Shown here piece after piece: positions 36,336 to 47,820 of a stretch of 64,000 nucleotides of DNA. Every line of letters begins with the position of its first letter. Within the stretch, counting starts at the first letter, position 1. The translations under genes were made by a program, and so were the position numbers. Under the pieces are notes generated by a model. That model was given only the letters and a program-made list of their open reading frames with translations. It did not search any database and had not been told where the DNA came from. Source of the DNA: Mya arenaria (lineage: Eukaryota > Mollusca > Bivalvia > Myida > Myidae). Where the stretch lies: positions 25,785,272 to 25,849,271 of the forward strand of contig NC_069133.1 of the NCBI RefSeq assembly GCF_026914265.1, written 5' to 3'.

Positions 36336-37112
36336 GAGTCTATAAATGTAGACTGAGAAGGCATTGTGAAATGGAACAGTGTTGGTCCCAAGGGGAATTA
36401 CTTCCGGAAGCTTGGAGGAACATTTCTGGTTCCCTGGACACTGAAGCAATAAAAAAATACATATACAATTTCAATATATATATATATTTTTTTTATTTTT
36501 TTTTTCTTCCTCCTTGTAAGGGCCAGAGTATTTATATGTTGAGTGCAGAAGGCTCTGCCCGACAAGGTAAAGTAAAATGGTACAGTGTTGTTCGCAAGGA
36601 GAATCACTCCCAGCTGCAGTTAGGGACATGTCCGGTTCCTTGGACACTGAAGCATTCAACAAATGCATGTACTATTTCAATTTTTTTTTTTCTTCTTCCC
36701 CCTAGTTAGAGGGGTAGTCCCATAATGTAGACTGTAGAGGGCTCTGACAGACAAGGCATAGTGTTTGTACCAAGGGGAAGGGGAATCACTCCCAGCTGCA
36801 GTTAGGAACATGTCCGGTTCCTTGGACACTGAAGCATTCAACAAATGCATGCACTATTTAAAGATATATTTTCTTCCTCCTAGTAAGAGGAGGTTAGGAA
36901 CATGTCCAGTTCCTTGGACACTTAATCATTGAAAAAAATGCTTTAACAATTTCATATTATACTTTTTTTTCTTCCTCTTTGTTAGAGGGGGAGTCACATA
37001 ATGTAGATTGTAGAAGGCATAGTGAAATGGAACAGTGTTGGTCCCAAGGGGATTTACTTCCGGAAGCCTGGATGAACATTTCCGGTTCCCTGGACACTGA
37101 AGCATTGAACAA
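36336..37112. repeat. GGTCCCAAGGGGAAT tandem repeat, right block
   Basis: Five further units, one short, of the repeat at 34885-35530. The unit at about 37000-37110 best matches the first unit at about 34910-35020. An inserted segment of about 0.8 kb separates the blocks. Confidence 0.75.
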
Positions 37113-37327
37113 ATGCATGTACTATTTCAGTATAGAATTACTACTTCTTTCCCCTGGATGCTTGTGACAAGAGTTGAGGATCAGGTTGGAACAGTTTGCG
37201 CATTTCATAGCCACTGCTTTGTTTGATCACAACCCCTGCCATGCAATAATATGCCACTTGTGTAAGAGAACTGGCCGATTTTAATTTTAAAGCACTACCC
37301 TAAATTTTTATAATCATATGTAAAGCA

Positions 37328-37591
37328 TCAAAGTTCATACTTGCTCGACAATATATAAATAATAGAAAGTAGATGACCAAGCCAACTATTCCAGATATTT
37401 TCTTTTAATGTGATCAGTTTCCTTTTCGTGACTGGTATTTTGTAATTTCCACCAGGATCTCCTATATATAGGACTTCCCTCTCTGATGTTTTTGGTTGAT
37501 TTACATTCTCATTCCAGTCCAAAACAGCAAGGTTGATCTGTAAGTTGTAATTATCAAATCCAAAACAAATTCTTTTGTCCACATAGTTTAC
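37328..37591 (-). CDS. Exon-like fragment, unrecognised
   Basis: An ATTACAG acceptor precedes 37591. The frame (NYVDKRICFGFDNYNLQ, then NLAVLDWNENVNQPKTSERE and GDPGGNYKIPVTKRKL) runs to a stop at 37328. LDWNEN followed by basic sequence recalls the C-terminal part of repetitive uncharacterised invertebrate proteins, some of them transposon-linked. That resemblance is from memory of the family style, not a search. It probably belongs to a repeat-derived gene. Confidence 0.42.
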   Translation of the reverse strand, partial: VNYVDKRICFGFDNYNLQINLAVLDWNENVNQPKTSEREVLYIGDPGGNYKIPVTKRKLITLKENIWNSWLGHLLSIIYILSSKYEL

Positions 37592-38391
37592 TGTAATAAT
37601 GCATTACTGAATTATGCCATATAATATGTATCCATAAAATATTTGTATTTTTCAGCCTCCTTGTAAACTGTCATTGACTTTAAAAAATCTGTCAAGATGG
37701 GAATAGCCTTTTTATCTATCACAATATGTTTCGAACACTCATACTTTGGGTCTGTTTTGCACCTTGATGTTGATAAGCATTGATTATGGTTGTCCTGGTA
37801 CTGATCAATTCAATTCAAAATATATTTTTTCCCAAGATCAAGACATTGTTTTCAAAATTGTTCATTGAATGAAATACATGGTTGTTTTTGCAGCCGCCAT
37901 GTCTGGCAGTTCTTCATGCCATACAACTTCTCTTGTTGACTTAAAACTTGATGTTTTTGGGGGGCTGCCTAAGCAACCCCTTTAGCCATATGCCAGGTGT
38001 CGTTGGCATTTTTTGTTGGACTTTGCTCTTCCAGTATGTATTTTTGTGATCTGGTTTTTATTGCCATGGGCATGTATAGAGTGTTTCAAGTCAATTTCAA
38101 GGTCAAATTAAGTTATCGCCCCATTTAGTTCTGTTTCTGTTGGTGCCTCCAGGTCATTCTTTCTGCACAATCTGCGAACGCTATATGTTAAAATAAATTT
38201 AAATGTATTAATTCATCAACTTGGCAGTACTAACATTCCTGAATGTATATTTGCCGTCAGAACAAAGCCTTAAAGAAAAGCAAACATTTGCAAAAAGTGG
38301 TGTATAAAGGTATAGATCTCACTGATACACACTTTTTAAAAACGTTGATAATTGCATGCAAAATGATCTTTACCAATAAATATATAAAACA
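37592..38391. other. No gene recognised
   Basis: AT-rich sequence between two exon-like fragments on the minus strand. No supported feature. Confidence 0.4.
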
Positions 38392-38634
38392 TTAGAGAGC
38401 GTGAACAGCATACGTTACAACAGACCAATGGTATTGGCAATTTTTGGCTTGTTGAGGGGCTCTCAGTAATTTCCATATTAAGGTTTTGTCAATTTGCGAT
38501 ATTTTCTGCATGGAAAAGACTGCCTTCAGTAGCAGGTAGCACATCTTGTATCCAGGCTTTTGGGCTTTTCTCGCAGCTGTACAAGCCTTGGCAAGCTGCT
38601 CCTGGTCAACAGTGTCATCTGGTAATGTGTACCT
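38392..38634 (-). CDS. Terminal exon, possibly BEN-domain-like
   Basis: A TTTCTTTACAG acceptor ends at 38635. The exon then reads 80 codons to TAA (38394-38392): RYTLPDDTVDQEQLAKACTA, ARKAQKPGYKMCYLLLKAVF, SMQKISQID and YAVHAL. The spacing of KPGYKMC...LLLKAVFS resembles a BEN (DNA-binding) domain, though weakly. The upstream exon was not found. The decayed recombinase lies 300 bp upstream on the same strand, so both may derive from one element. Confidence 0.45.
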   Translation of the reverse strand, partial: RYTLPDDTVDQEQLAKACTAARKAQKPGYKMCYLLLKAVFSMQKISQIDKTLIWKLLRAPQQAKNCQYHWSVVTYAVHAL

Positions 38635-38938
38635 CTGTAAAGAAACAAGGGTTATAGATTATTTAACATAACAATAAGGAGATGTATTTGGACGAGACCA
38701 CTGCCGGGAAAACCATATTGGACAAGCTGCTGAGGAGGGTTCGAGTTAATTGGCTCATACAGCAGTACAAGCCTTCAACAGTCCTTTATCCAGCCCTAAC
38801 CCTAATTAGGGCATGTTGTGCTTTTTTTTGCACTGACTTCTTTGTTTGCTTAAAAAAAATTGGAGGTTAGTGGGGTTTTGATTTTTTTGGGTGGTAAACC
38901 CAAGTGGGGGTATGCCTAGGAGGGGAACACACTTTTTT

Positions 38939-39990
38939 TTAACCTAAGTCCGATAACTTGGGGGGTATAGTTTCGCATCCCATCTCACCGGCTCCGCTGT
39001 CCACGGAGGAGGACGAGGAAGCGGTGGCTGCTGTGGAAGTTGACGGCCTCAAAGTAGGAGTACATGTCTCGTTCAGAGCGCTGAACCCTACCACCTCCAC
39101 GGTCCCCACGCCAACCTCCTCCTTGGAACGGCTAAACGGCGGACCACTGACTACTTGCTGCTCATGCGTGTTAATCACTGGTGGCGCGGCATGGACCTCG
39201 GCCTGTACAACAAACATGTTCGGCTTTTGGCTGCTTGCCTTTGGCTGTTGGAAGAGCCAGGAAAATGTCTCCACGCTCAACTGCCTCTGATCTGTCCTAT
39301 CATAGTATCGATCTGCCGTACTTTCCTGATGGCACATCATGTATGCCATCATTCCTTTCTTTGACGGATCCTGTCTCCGCGACGATGTTGTCATAAACTT
39401 GCGGTTCGCCATCGTGCTGGCCCGCTGATTTGGGTAAACCTAGGCCAGGCCGGACTTTACCCAAGCATTCTGCATCCAGCTGTTTATGCTCGTGGCTAAG
39501 ACCGGCTGGTCCGGTGTGCACTCGTCCGCGGGAAAAACGTACATATCCTTAACGTTCTAACACTTTGCCAAATGCAGCTTTGCAAACTTACAGTACTCTT
39601 TTAGTAGTTCAAACACATCGTTTGGCATATGAAACATGGCCACATAGTTGGCGATTGTTTCATGGTGATCCAGGGTCACTGTCAATGTGACCCATCACTG
39701 AATAGTCGGGCCTGGTCCACGTGCTGAAACTTTAGGTTAGTGAACTCTCCAGCACGCTAGGCATTCATGAGTGACAGGAGTTGTATTAGAATTCCTCTCA
39801 CTGGCGTCCAGCCCAAATGATCACCGTTCATAAAGACTTTAATATTTCCACTGACATACACTGATTCCAGAAATTGTTTCACAACAGTCTGATTGTCCTC
39901 CTTGGGTAAGCTTGTCTCATCTTCCGCAAGCATCTCCACTCGTTGCTTAGTAAATCTTTCCGCAATGAAGAGATCAGGTCACATTTATGA
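38939..39990 (-). pseudogene. Decayed tyrosine recombinase-like gene
   Basis: Minus-strand reading gives, in order, GDHLGWTPVRGILIQLL, a stop, RAGEFTNLKFQHVDQ (like recombinase box I, R-x-G-E-x-x-x-L), a frameshift, MPNDVFELLKEYCKFAKLHL, a stop, VFPADECTPDQPVLATSIN, a stop, MANRKFMTTSSRR, and MMCHQESTADRYYDR. The last matches the H/S...Y nucleophile region (LGHSS...Y). Box I to Tyr order fits the tyrosine recombinase fold found in Crypton-like and DIRS-like elements and domesticated relatives. A 100-residue Ser/Thr-rich tail runs to the stop at 38939. With several stops and at least one frameshift it is not functional. Confidence 0.6.
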
Positions 39991-40520
39991 CTGTATCATC
40001 GGGAATCTTGGTCAGAATGTTTATATTGATTACCTCTAGGCCAAGTTCGAATCTGGGTCATGTGCAGTCAAAAACTAGGTCACCAGGTCAAATTTAAGAA
40101 AAAGCTTGTTAACACTCTAGAGGTCACATTTATAACTGTATCTTAATGACAGTTGGTCAGAATGTTTATATTAGTAATCTCCAAGTCAAGTTTAAATCAA
40201 GGTCAGTTGTGGTCAAAAACTAGGTCATTAGGTCAGATCATAGGAAAAGCTTGTTAGCACTCTAGAGGTGACATTTATGACTGTATGTTCATGAAACTTA
40301 GTCAGAATGTTAATATTGATTAGCTAAAGGCCAAGTTTGAATCTGGATCATATGCGGTCAAAAACTAGGTCACCAGGTCAAATTAAGGAAAAGCTTGTTA
40401 TCACTCGAGAGGTCACATTTATAAATGTTTCTTTATGAAAGTTGGTCAGAATGTTTATATTAATAATCTCTTAAGTCAAATTTAAATCTGGGTCATGTGC
40501 AGTCAAAACTATGTCATGAC
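39975..40520. repeat. AGGTCA-rich tandem repeat, four units of about 145 bp
   Basis: Each unit contains TAGAGGTCACATTTAT, GGTCAGAATGTTTATATT, CAAGTTTGAATCTGG and AAAACTAGGTCACCAGGTCA. The AGGTCA hexamer occurs several times per unit, partly as direct repeats. Confidence 0.85.
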
Positions 40521-40529
40521 TCTGAGTTT

Positions 40530-41625
40530 AGCATCAAATCTAACACCAAAAAACCCACCTTTGTCGATTTTTTTTTTGCCCAACCCCTGAACTTTTGCCA
40601 GGCCTAATCAGGAAAAATTCTGGGGTTAAACAATTTTTTACTTTTTCATCTTTTTGGTTATTTGGTGGTTTTAACGCTGAATTCAAATCTGAAAACCGTT
40701 TTTTGATATCTGTCTCCGTTGCACCGGAACCTGTGGGCAGGTGGTTTTCACAAAGTGGTTAATTTCGCCCTGACCCATATAACTTTTTTTTTTTTTAAGA
40801 TATGAAAAAACAGACTTCATATTCTTTCTCAGAGTTGTCAATTACCATATACATCAAACTTTTAGGCAATATTTTTGTCAAAAGAGGAAGACATTTTTCA
40901 AAAACATGAACTAGGGGTTTCTAATGTGTTTTATTGTCTTTAGAGACATGAAATACCTGTAACTAGAGTATTTTGTGGCTTCTTTAGTAATTGACTATCT
41001 CATGCATTAGGGCTTATCAGTTCAGGGCGATAATAACCATATCCCAAAAAGTGCACATTTTCGCGAATTTCTTTTTTATTATTTGAGATATCGCAAAACA
41101 GTTTTTAGATTCTAGTTTAGAACTAAAACTAACACCAAAATAACCACCTTTGTCGATTTTTTTTTTTTTGGCCTAACCCCAGAATTTTAAACAAACGAAA
41201 CAACAATATGTAAGGGGATACTGATAGCTTTATTGCTACCATCAACTAACTACAGCTCCAAACTAATTAGAAGCGCGCACATTACAATAATGAACCTGAT
41301 CGGCGCAACTAATCAATAAATCATTATTGAAGCATTCACAATAGCATTTTACAACACACATAACACATTAATAGTAAATAATCAAAACAATATGAATCCG
41401 AATTTTTGCCAGGCTTATTTATAGATCAGGAAAAATTCTAGGGTTAAACGTTTTTTTTTAACTTTTTCATCTATTTGGTTATTTCATAGTTGAATTTCAC
41501 GCTGAATTCAGATCTGAAAACCGTTTTGTGATATCTGCATCCTTTCCACCTGAACTTATGAGGTCAGTGGTGTCAGAAAAGTGGTTATTTTTGCTCTAAA
41601 CCTTAATTACTTTTTTATACTATTT
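40530..41625. repeat. Two copies of a 250-bp repeat, the second interrupted
   Basis: The segment ACACCAAAA...CCACCTTTGTCGATTTTT through GAAAACCGTTTT and GATATCTG occurs at 40530-40790 and again at 41105-41620. In the second copy an unrelated 210-bp segment (about 41190-41400) separates the halves. Between the copies there is no gene. Confidence 0.7.
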
Positions 41626-41893
41626 GTGTCGCTAATGTTAACCAAATTGAACCCTTAGTACCACGTTTCCAGACGGCAGCAGTCCATTTCACATTGCCAG
41701 AAGTTTTCATTCTCATACAAATGGTCAGAACCACACAATATTTGATTCGTATAATTTAATTGGTACAATAAAATAAATAAACATAAAAACATACATACAG
41801 ACATACAAACATATTAAAAGTATTTACACACACACATACACATATACAAACATAATTAAAAAGGAAAGTTAAGAAAAAAGTCACAACAATAAA
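41626..41893. other. Flank of the small-gene array
   Basis: AT-rich, with ACATAC-type microsatellite at about 41780-41860. Sequence at 41680-41760 matches 43020-43110, so part of the small-gene repeat unit extends here. Confidence 0.5.
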
Positions 41894-42393
41894 TCAAAAG
41901 CAATGTCTATAGCAGCTTTTGTATGTGCAGGGCTCTGCTCTTCCCGCGTCCAACATCACTGAAATATAAAAGGAAACATACAGTCAACAACGAGCATGAG
42001 ATGTACATGTTATATAAGTATAAGTGTAACACACACTCATAGCCAAATAATGAAACAAATGATTTCAACTTACTCGCTTGCCTTGGCCCACGGATGGGTA
42101 CAGGGAGATGGTCATCGTCGGCAAACTGAATGTTTGTTACCCTCCGTCCCCGGAGTTCCGGCACTGGTGGAGGTGCTGCCATAACCCTATACTCCAGGTG
42201 CTTTGTGGGTTAAACGTAGGCGCTTTGAACTGGAACACCAGTCCCGGGCTAGTGGTGGGGTGGCTGGGGGGACTGAGCCGGCGGACGTGGCCATGTCTGC
42301 AGGGGGCGGGCTATCGTCCTCCATTTTATCTTTCTTGCTCTCCAGGTTGGTCACATGTACGTGATCTTTTTCTGAAGAACTCTCCAAAGTCAT
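41894..42393 (-). pseudogene. Small two-exon gene, copy 1 (frameshifted)
   Basis: Exon 1 runs 42393-42074 (ATG at 42393, GCGA|GTAAGT donor) and exon 2 from 41958 (TATTTCAG acceptor) to TGA at 41894. From the ATG the frame reads LESSSEKDHVHV, KKDKMEDDSPPPADMATS and stops at TAG (42187) before the donor. Copy 3 stays in frame, so a few bases were lost near 42240. A second ATG (MAAPPPVPELRGRRV) reaches the donor in another frame. Exon 2 has also lost about 25 bp compared with copy 2. No family is recognised. Confidence 0.5.
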
Positions 42394-42467
42394 GAAGTCA
42401 ACGGCAGCAGTCCGTTTCACACATACACACATACAATCATAATTAAAAAGGAAAGTTAAGAAAAAAA

Positions 42468-43000
42468 TCACAACAATAAATCAAAAGCAATGTCTGTAGC
42501 AGCTTCACTCTGTATCCAGGCGCTGGGCTCTGTGCAGGGCTCTGCTCTTCCTGCGTCCAACATCACTGAAATATAAAAGGAAACATACAGTCAACAACGA
42601 GCATGAGATGTACATGTTATATAAGTATAAGTGTAACACGCACTCATAGCCAAATAATGAAACAAATGATTTCAACTTACTCGCTTGCCTTGGCCCACGG
42701 ATGGGTACAGGGAGATGGTCATCGTCAGCAAACTGAATGTTTGTTACCCTCCGTCCCCGGAGTTCCGGCACTGGTGGAGGTGCTGCCATAACCCTATACT
42801 CCAGGTGCTTTGTGGGTTAAACGTAGGCGCTTTGAACTGGAACACGGGTCCCGGGCTAGTGGTGGGGTGGCTGGGGGGACTGGGCCGGCGGACGTGGCAA
42901 TGTCTGCAGGGGGCGGGCTATTGTCCTCCATTTTATCTTTCTTGCTCTCCAGGTTGGTCACATGTACGTGATCTTCTTCTGAGGAACTCTCCGAAGTCAT
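42468..43000 (-). pseudogene. Small two-exon gene, copy 2 (frameshifted)
   Basis: Exon 1 runs 43000-42681 and exon 2 42565-42468 (TGA). Over 95% identical to copy 1, at an offset of 607 bp. The ATG frame (TSESSSEEDHVHV...) again stops at 42794, before the donor. An alternative 68-residue product starting MAAPPPVPELRGRRV at 42789 would cross the splice to end in IQSEAATDIAFDLLL. Either the family changed frame or copies 1 and 2 share an inactivating deletion. Confidence 0.5.
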
Positions 43001-43246
43001 GAAGTCAACGGCAGCAGTCCGTTTCACATTGCCAGAAGTTTTCATTCTCATACAAATGGTCAGAACCACACAATATTTGATTCGTATAATTTAATTGGTA
43101 CAATAAAATAAATAAACATGCAAACATACATACAAACATACAAACATATTAAAAGTATTTACACACACAAACATACAAACAGAATTAAAAAGGAAAGTTA
43201 AGAAAAAAATCACAACAATAAATCAAAAGCAATGTCTATAGCAGCT

Positions 43247-43631
43247 TCACTCTGTATCCGGGCGCTGGGCTCTGTGCAGGGCTCTGCCCACATCTAACAC
43301 CACTGAAATATAAAAGGAAACATACAGTCAGCAACGAGCATGAGATGTACATGTTATATAAGTATAAGTGTAACACACACTCATAGCATGATAATGAAAC
43401 AAATGATTTCAACTTACTCGCTTGCCTTGGCCCAGGGTTTGGTGGTGGATGTGCTAGCAGTACCCTGAACCCCAGGTGTTTTTGCGGGTTAAAGTTCAGT
43501 GCTTTAAAAGGGAACACTGGTCCCCGTGGCCGGGCTAGTGGTGGGGCGACTGGGCCGGCTGGCGTGGCCATGGCTGCAGGGGGCGGGGTCACATGTACGT
43601 TATCTTCGTCGTCGGATCTCTCCGAAGTCAT
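43247..43631 (-). CDS. Small two-exon gene, copy 3 (intact frame)
   Basis: Exon 1 runs 43631-43418 and exon 2 43302-43247, with a GCGA|GTAAGT donor and TATTTCAG acceptor. The spliced frame is open from ATG to TGA and gives 89 residues: TSERSDDEDNVHV, a Pro/Ala-rich middle (PPLARPRGPVFPFK), NPGPRQA and a basic end (RALHRAQRPDTE). No signal peptide, membrane segment or known domain is visible. It is the only copy whose ATG frame crosses the splice. Its upstream flank (43632-43786) recurs at 45443. Confidence 0.5.
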
Positions 43632-46470
43632 GATTTGAGTTGAAAAGACACATACACTTACGACAAACCTATAAATATATCGGGGTTACGGTATATAAAC
43701 AAATCAGTAACCATCTAACCTTTACTTAAAATATGATTTTTATAGAAGATCTCTTTAAAATGATGTTTTACAGAGGTAAATTAGGGTAAGGGTTAGGGTT
43801 GTGGGCTATCACATTCGCTTGCAGGGAACTGTTTTCCTTTCTCACACCTGGTGTCACAAGTTGTCCATCTATCCCAGTTTCCACATTGTCCATCCACTAG
43901 CAGAAGATGATTTATTGAAATCTGTTACTGCGTTATTTATGATGAATGATGGTACAAGTGTCAGCGTGTGTTCTTATAAACTAAGCGCTGTGAAAAGAGA
44001 ATTCTGTCCTTGGAAATTTGTGGTTACGGCAAGTATCATGATGAAAAAAAATCATGATGAATATTGTAGAGAATGGCAAGTCTACTGCTGTTTTGGAAAC
44101 GTTCAACCTAGGTTCTGAAGTATGTGTGACACAGCCAGGTTTCAGAAATACAAATTTTAAATAAAATTCAAAACTATCAAAGACCATTACCAGGGAAAAA
44201 TGAGACTAACATAAATGTGCAAGATAAATCACAGGTTAAATTATTTATGTAATGTTACTTAGATCAAACACAAGTCTTACCCCTGATTTCTGTTCCATCT
44301 CAGGAACAACTGGCTCAGCCCTTAAGGGTTGTGGGTTGTTGCTAACTTGTTCACGGAACTGTTTTCCTTTCTCACACTGGGTGTCACACTTAGTTGTCCA
44401 TCTTTCCTAGTTTCCCCATTGTCCATCTACTGGCAGAAGATTACTATCATTACTATCAAAGACCATTACAAGGGCAAAATATGCTAACATAAAATAATAT
44501 TAATGTGCAAGATAAATCACAAGTTAAATTATTTATGTCATGTTACTTAGATCGAACACGATTCTTAGCTCGGATTTCTGTTCCATCTCCAGAACAACTT
44601 GCTCTGCTGTTTAGGGTTGTGGGTTGTTTCACACTCGTTCACGGAACTATTTTCCTTTCATACACCTGGTGTCACAAGTTGTTCATCTATCCCAGTCAGT
44701 CCCATGCTTTGATCACTTATTAGCTGAAGATTAATTATTGATATCTGTAATTGGGTAATTATTGAAAAATAATGGGACAAGTGTCATGGTGTGTTCTGAT
44801 AAACTAGTTGAAACCCCCAGTGAACTTCTATGTCATTTACCATTCAAAGGTGGAATTTAACCCCAATGTATTTTGAGGCATGTGTAGTCAGTCTTTGTTA
44901 TTTAATACTGATTTAAATGATTTATAGCAAAATAAGTTCCATTTCTCACTCTATGCAAGATGAATCTTGAGTTAAATTATTTATGTCATGTCACTAAGAT
45001 TCTGAGCTCTGATTTCTATTCCATCTCCAAAACAACTTGCTCTGCCGTTTAGGGTTGTGGGTTGTCACATTCTCTTGCAGGAAACTGTTTTCCTTTCTCA
45101 CACCTAGTGTCGCAAGTTGTCCATCTTTCCCAGTTTCCCTATTGTCCATCTACTGGCAGAAGATTACTATCATTACTATCAAAGACCATTACCAGGGCAA
45201 AATATGCTAACATAAATGTGCAAGATAAATCACAAGTTAAATTATTTATGTCATGTTACTTAGATCGAACACGATTCTTAGCTCGGATTTCTGTTCCATC
45301 TCCAGAACAATTTGCTCTGCTGTTTAGGGGTCAACCCGGGTGTGGGTTGTTTTACACTCGTTCACGGAACTATTTTCCTTTCTTACACCTGGTGTCACAA
45401 GTTGTCCATCTATCTCAGTCCCTCCATTGATCACTTAGGAAGGATTTGAGTTGAAAAGACACATACACTTACGACAAACCTATAAATATATCGGGGTTAC
45501 GGTATATAAACAAATCAGTAACCATCTAACCTTTACTTAAAATATGATTTTTATAGAAGATCTCTTTAAAATGATGTTTTACAGAGGTAAATTAGGGAAA
45601 CTGTTTTCCTTTCTCACACCTAGTGTCGCAAGTTGTCCATCTTTCCCAGTTTCCCTATTGTCCATCTACTGGCAGAAGATTACTATCATTACTATCAAAG
45701 ACCATTACCAGGGCAAAATATGCTAACATAAATGTGCAAGATAAATCACAAGTTAAATTATTTATGTCATGTTACTTAGATCGAACACGATTCTTAGCTC
45801 GGATTTCTGTTCCATCTCCAGAACAATTTGCTCTGCTGTTTAGGGGTCAACCCGGGTGTGGGTTGTTTTACACTCGTTCACGGAACTATTTTCCTTTCTT
45901 ACACCTGGTGTCACAAGTTGTCCATCTATCTCAGTCCCTCCATTGATCACTTATTAATTATCGATATCTGTGATTGGGTTATTATTGATAAATCTTGGGA
46001 CAAGTGTCCGTGTGTGTTCTTATAAACTAGTTTTAACTCTAAGGGAACTCCTGTGTCATTTATAATTCAAAGTAAGAAACCCTCAATGTATTTTGAAAGG
46101 AGAATAGTCGGTCTTTGTTATTTGATGATGATGAAAATGATTAACTAGCAAAATATGTTTCATTTTTGACACAACGCAAGATGAAACTTTAGTTAAATTG
46201 TTTATGTCATGTCACTAAGATTCTTAGCTCTGATTTCTATTCCATCTCCAGAACAACTGGCTCTGCCATTTAGGGTTGTGGGCTATCACATTCTTTAGCA
46301 GGGAACTGCTTGTTTCTCACACTTGGTGTCACAAGTTGTCCATTTATCCCAGTCTCCCCATTGTCTGTTCACCAGCAGATGAAGATGAATTATTTATATC
46401 TATATTTTTTACAAATTTGCAAACATACACAAACACAGAAAAATCACATATGAGGACAAAATAGATTTAC
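43632..46470. repeat. GTGTCACAAGTTGTCCATC repeat patchwork
   Basis: About seven diverged units share GGGTTGTGGG, GAACTGTTTTCCTTTC, CACCTGGTGTCACAAG, TTGTCCATC and CAGAAGAT. Spacing varies from 250 to 520 bp. Each unit also carries GATTTCTGTTCCATCTCCAG. Short open frames follow the units but change between copies, so coding is not supported. Confidence 0.75.
45082..45952. repeat. 355-bp near-perfect duplication around a transplanted 155-bp segment
   Basis: Positions 45082-45436 recur at 45598-45952 (offset 516). Between them, 45443-45597 is a near-identical copy of 43632-43786, the flank of small-gene copy 3. Confidence 0.85.
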
Positions 46471-46997
46471 CCTGGTAATGAATGTTTCTTTTCTTTTGCC
46501 TACTGGCTCATCTGAGTCACTAAAATTGGTCATTATTTAGGCATTTTTTGTGAGGTCAATGGCAATGCAGAGTGAGTTAATTTTAAATGTGACATAAAAT
46601 TAGAGATATATTGTATACAACTTTTACTTACAAAGGCATTTAAGATATTCCAAACAATCCTAGTACGCTACTTGCATCACCTGAGAAGACATTTGTTCCA
46701 AAATAACGGCTGTATGAAAGATTTTTACGCCTCTGGAACCCTCCATGTCTCTGCAGCCGCAATGTTCCACTGTAAATAAAATATCTAAGTTAGAAAAAAT
46801 GGATGCCTTGATAATGGTGTTTGAAATATTATTATGTATACAAATTACATGAATATTCAGTATTTCATACAATAAAATGTGAGAGATGCAATTACCAGTA
46901 TAACATTCTTTTCTTTGCAAGACTGGACACAAGTTTTCCATGGTGATCTGCGTCAACATTTCTCACACACTATATAGCTACTGTTTACTGTTCTTAC

Positions 46998-47106
46998 CTT
47001 ATATTCAGGAAACTTAATAATATATCTCATCAGGATGAAAGCCGGGTAATTTCGTTTATGAGTAGGCTATACAAGTTTCCTTCCCTTTTCTTCATAGGGT
47101 TATCGG
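46998..47106 (-). pseudogene. Decayed duplicate of CaRF-like exon 3
   Basis: It has its own acceptor (GTGTCACAG) and GTAAGA donor. It reads PYEEKGRKLV, stop, PTHKRNYPAF, RYIIKFPEYK, matching exon 3 at 48908-48798. It is 2 nt shorter and has TAA and TAG in frame. Confidence 0.75.
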
Positions 47107-47512
47107 CTGTGACACAATGGTCCATGGTCACAATATGTTTTTTAGTAAGTTCGCAAAGTTTCTACATCTTATTTACACGCAACACAATGGTGGAATTTTA
47201 AAACCATATTTCAACTCAGAAGCAAATGTCCGACTTCATAGCTTGAAAGTGTGAACCAGACTCCCAGGCTACGGGCAGACAGCCCAAAGCACAACATTTT
47301 GCTTACGTCATATACACGTGACCTCACCTGGCTAGCTTCGTAGCTCACGTATTTCCCCAATATGTGCTCACGTGAATATGCAAGACCGCATTGTGTTACA
47401 TCGGCCTTAAAGATTAAAAGAGTTTCAGCTTATTTACTTTTCATCAGGCTGCACAACACTATATGGACATATATCAGGTTCATGTGACCAGAGGTGACTG
47501 CACCTACTGGGC

Positions 47513-47820
47513 TTAAAGCTGCACTTTCAAAGATTTACAGTTTTGACAACTTTTTTTATTTTTGTCTTGGAACGAGCCAATTTTGCGAAAATGCATGGAG
47601 ACCAGTGATTTAAGACTGCTGACAAAGATCAGATCGCAGGTTTTCATATTTATGATGTTTTATGCATTTTTCTTAAAGCGTAAGTAAAGGTTTTAGCCTT
47701 AAATCATTAATATTTAAATGTAAATATGAAAAACTGCGATCTGATCTTTTGTCAGCAGTCTTATATCACTGATTTTCTGATTTTTACACAAATGTTCAAT
47801 CTGTGAGAGTGCAGCTTTAA
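47513..47820. mobile_element. GCTGCAC inverted-repeat element, copy 3 (best preserved)
   Basis: It runs TTAAAGCTGCACTTTCAAAG through GTGAGAGTGCAGCTTTAA. The interior is also palindromic: GACTGCTGACAAAGATCAGA on the left and TCTGATCTTTTGTCAGCAGTC-like on the right. The whole element could fold into one hairpin. TTAA at both ends may be the target site. Confidence 0.85.

Noticed and set aside
38800..38820. Telomere-like CCCTAACCCTAA and TTAGGG runs (also near 43781)
   Set aside because: Only two or three units, without extended arrays.
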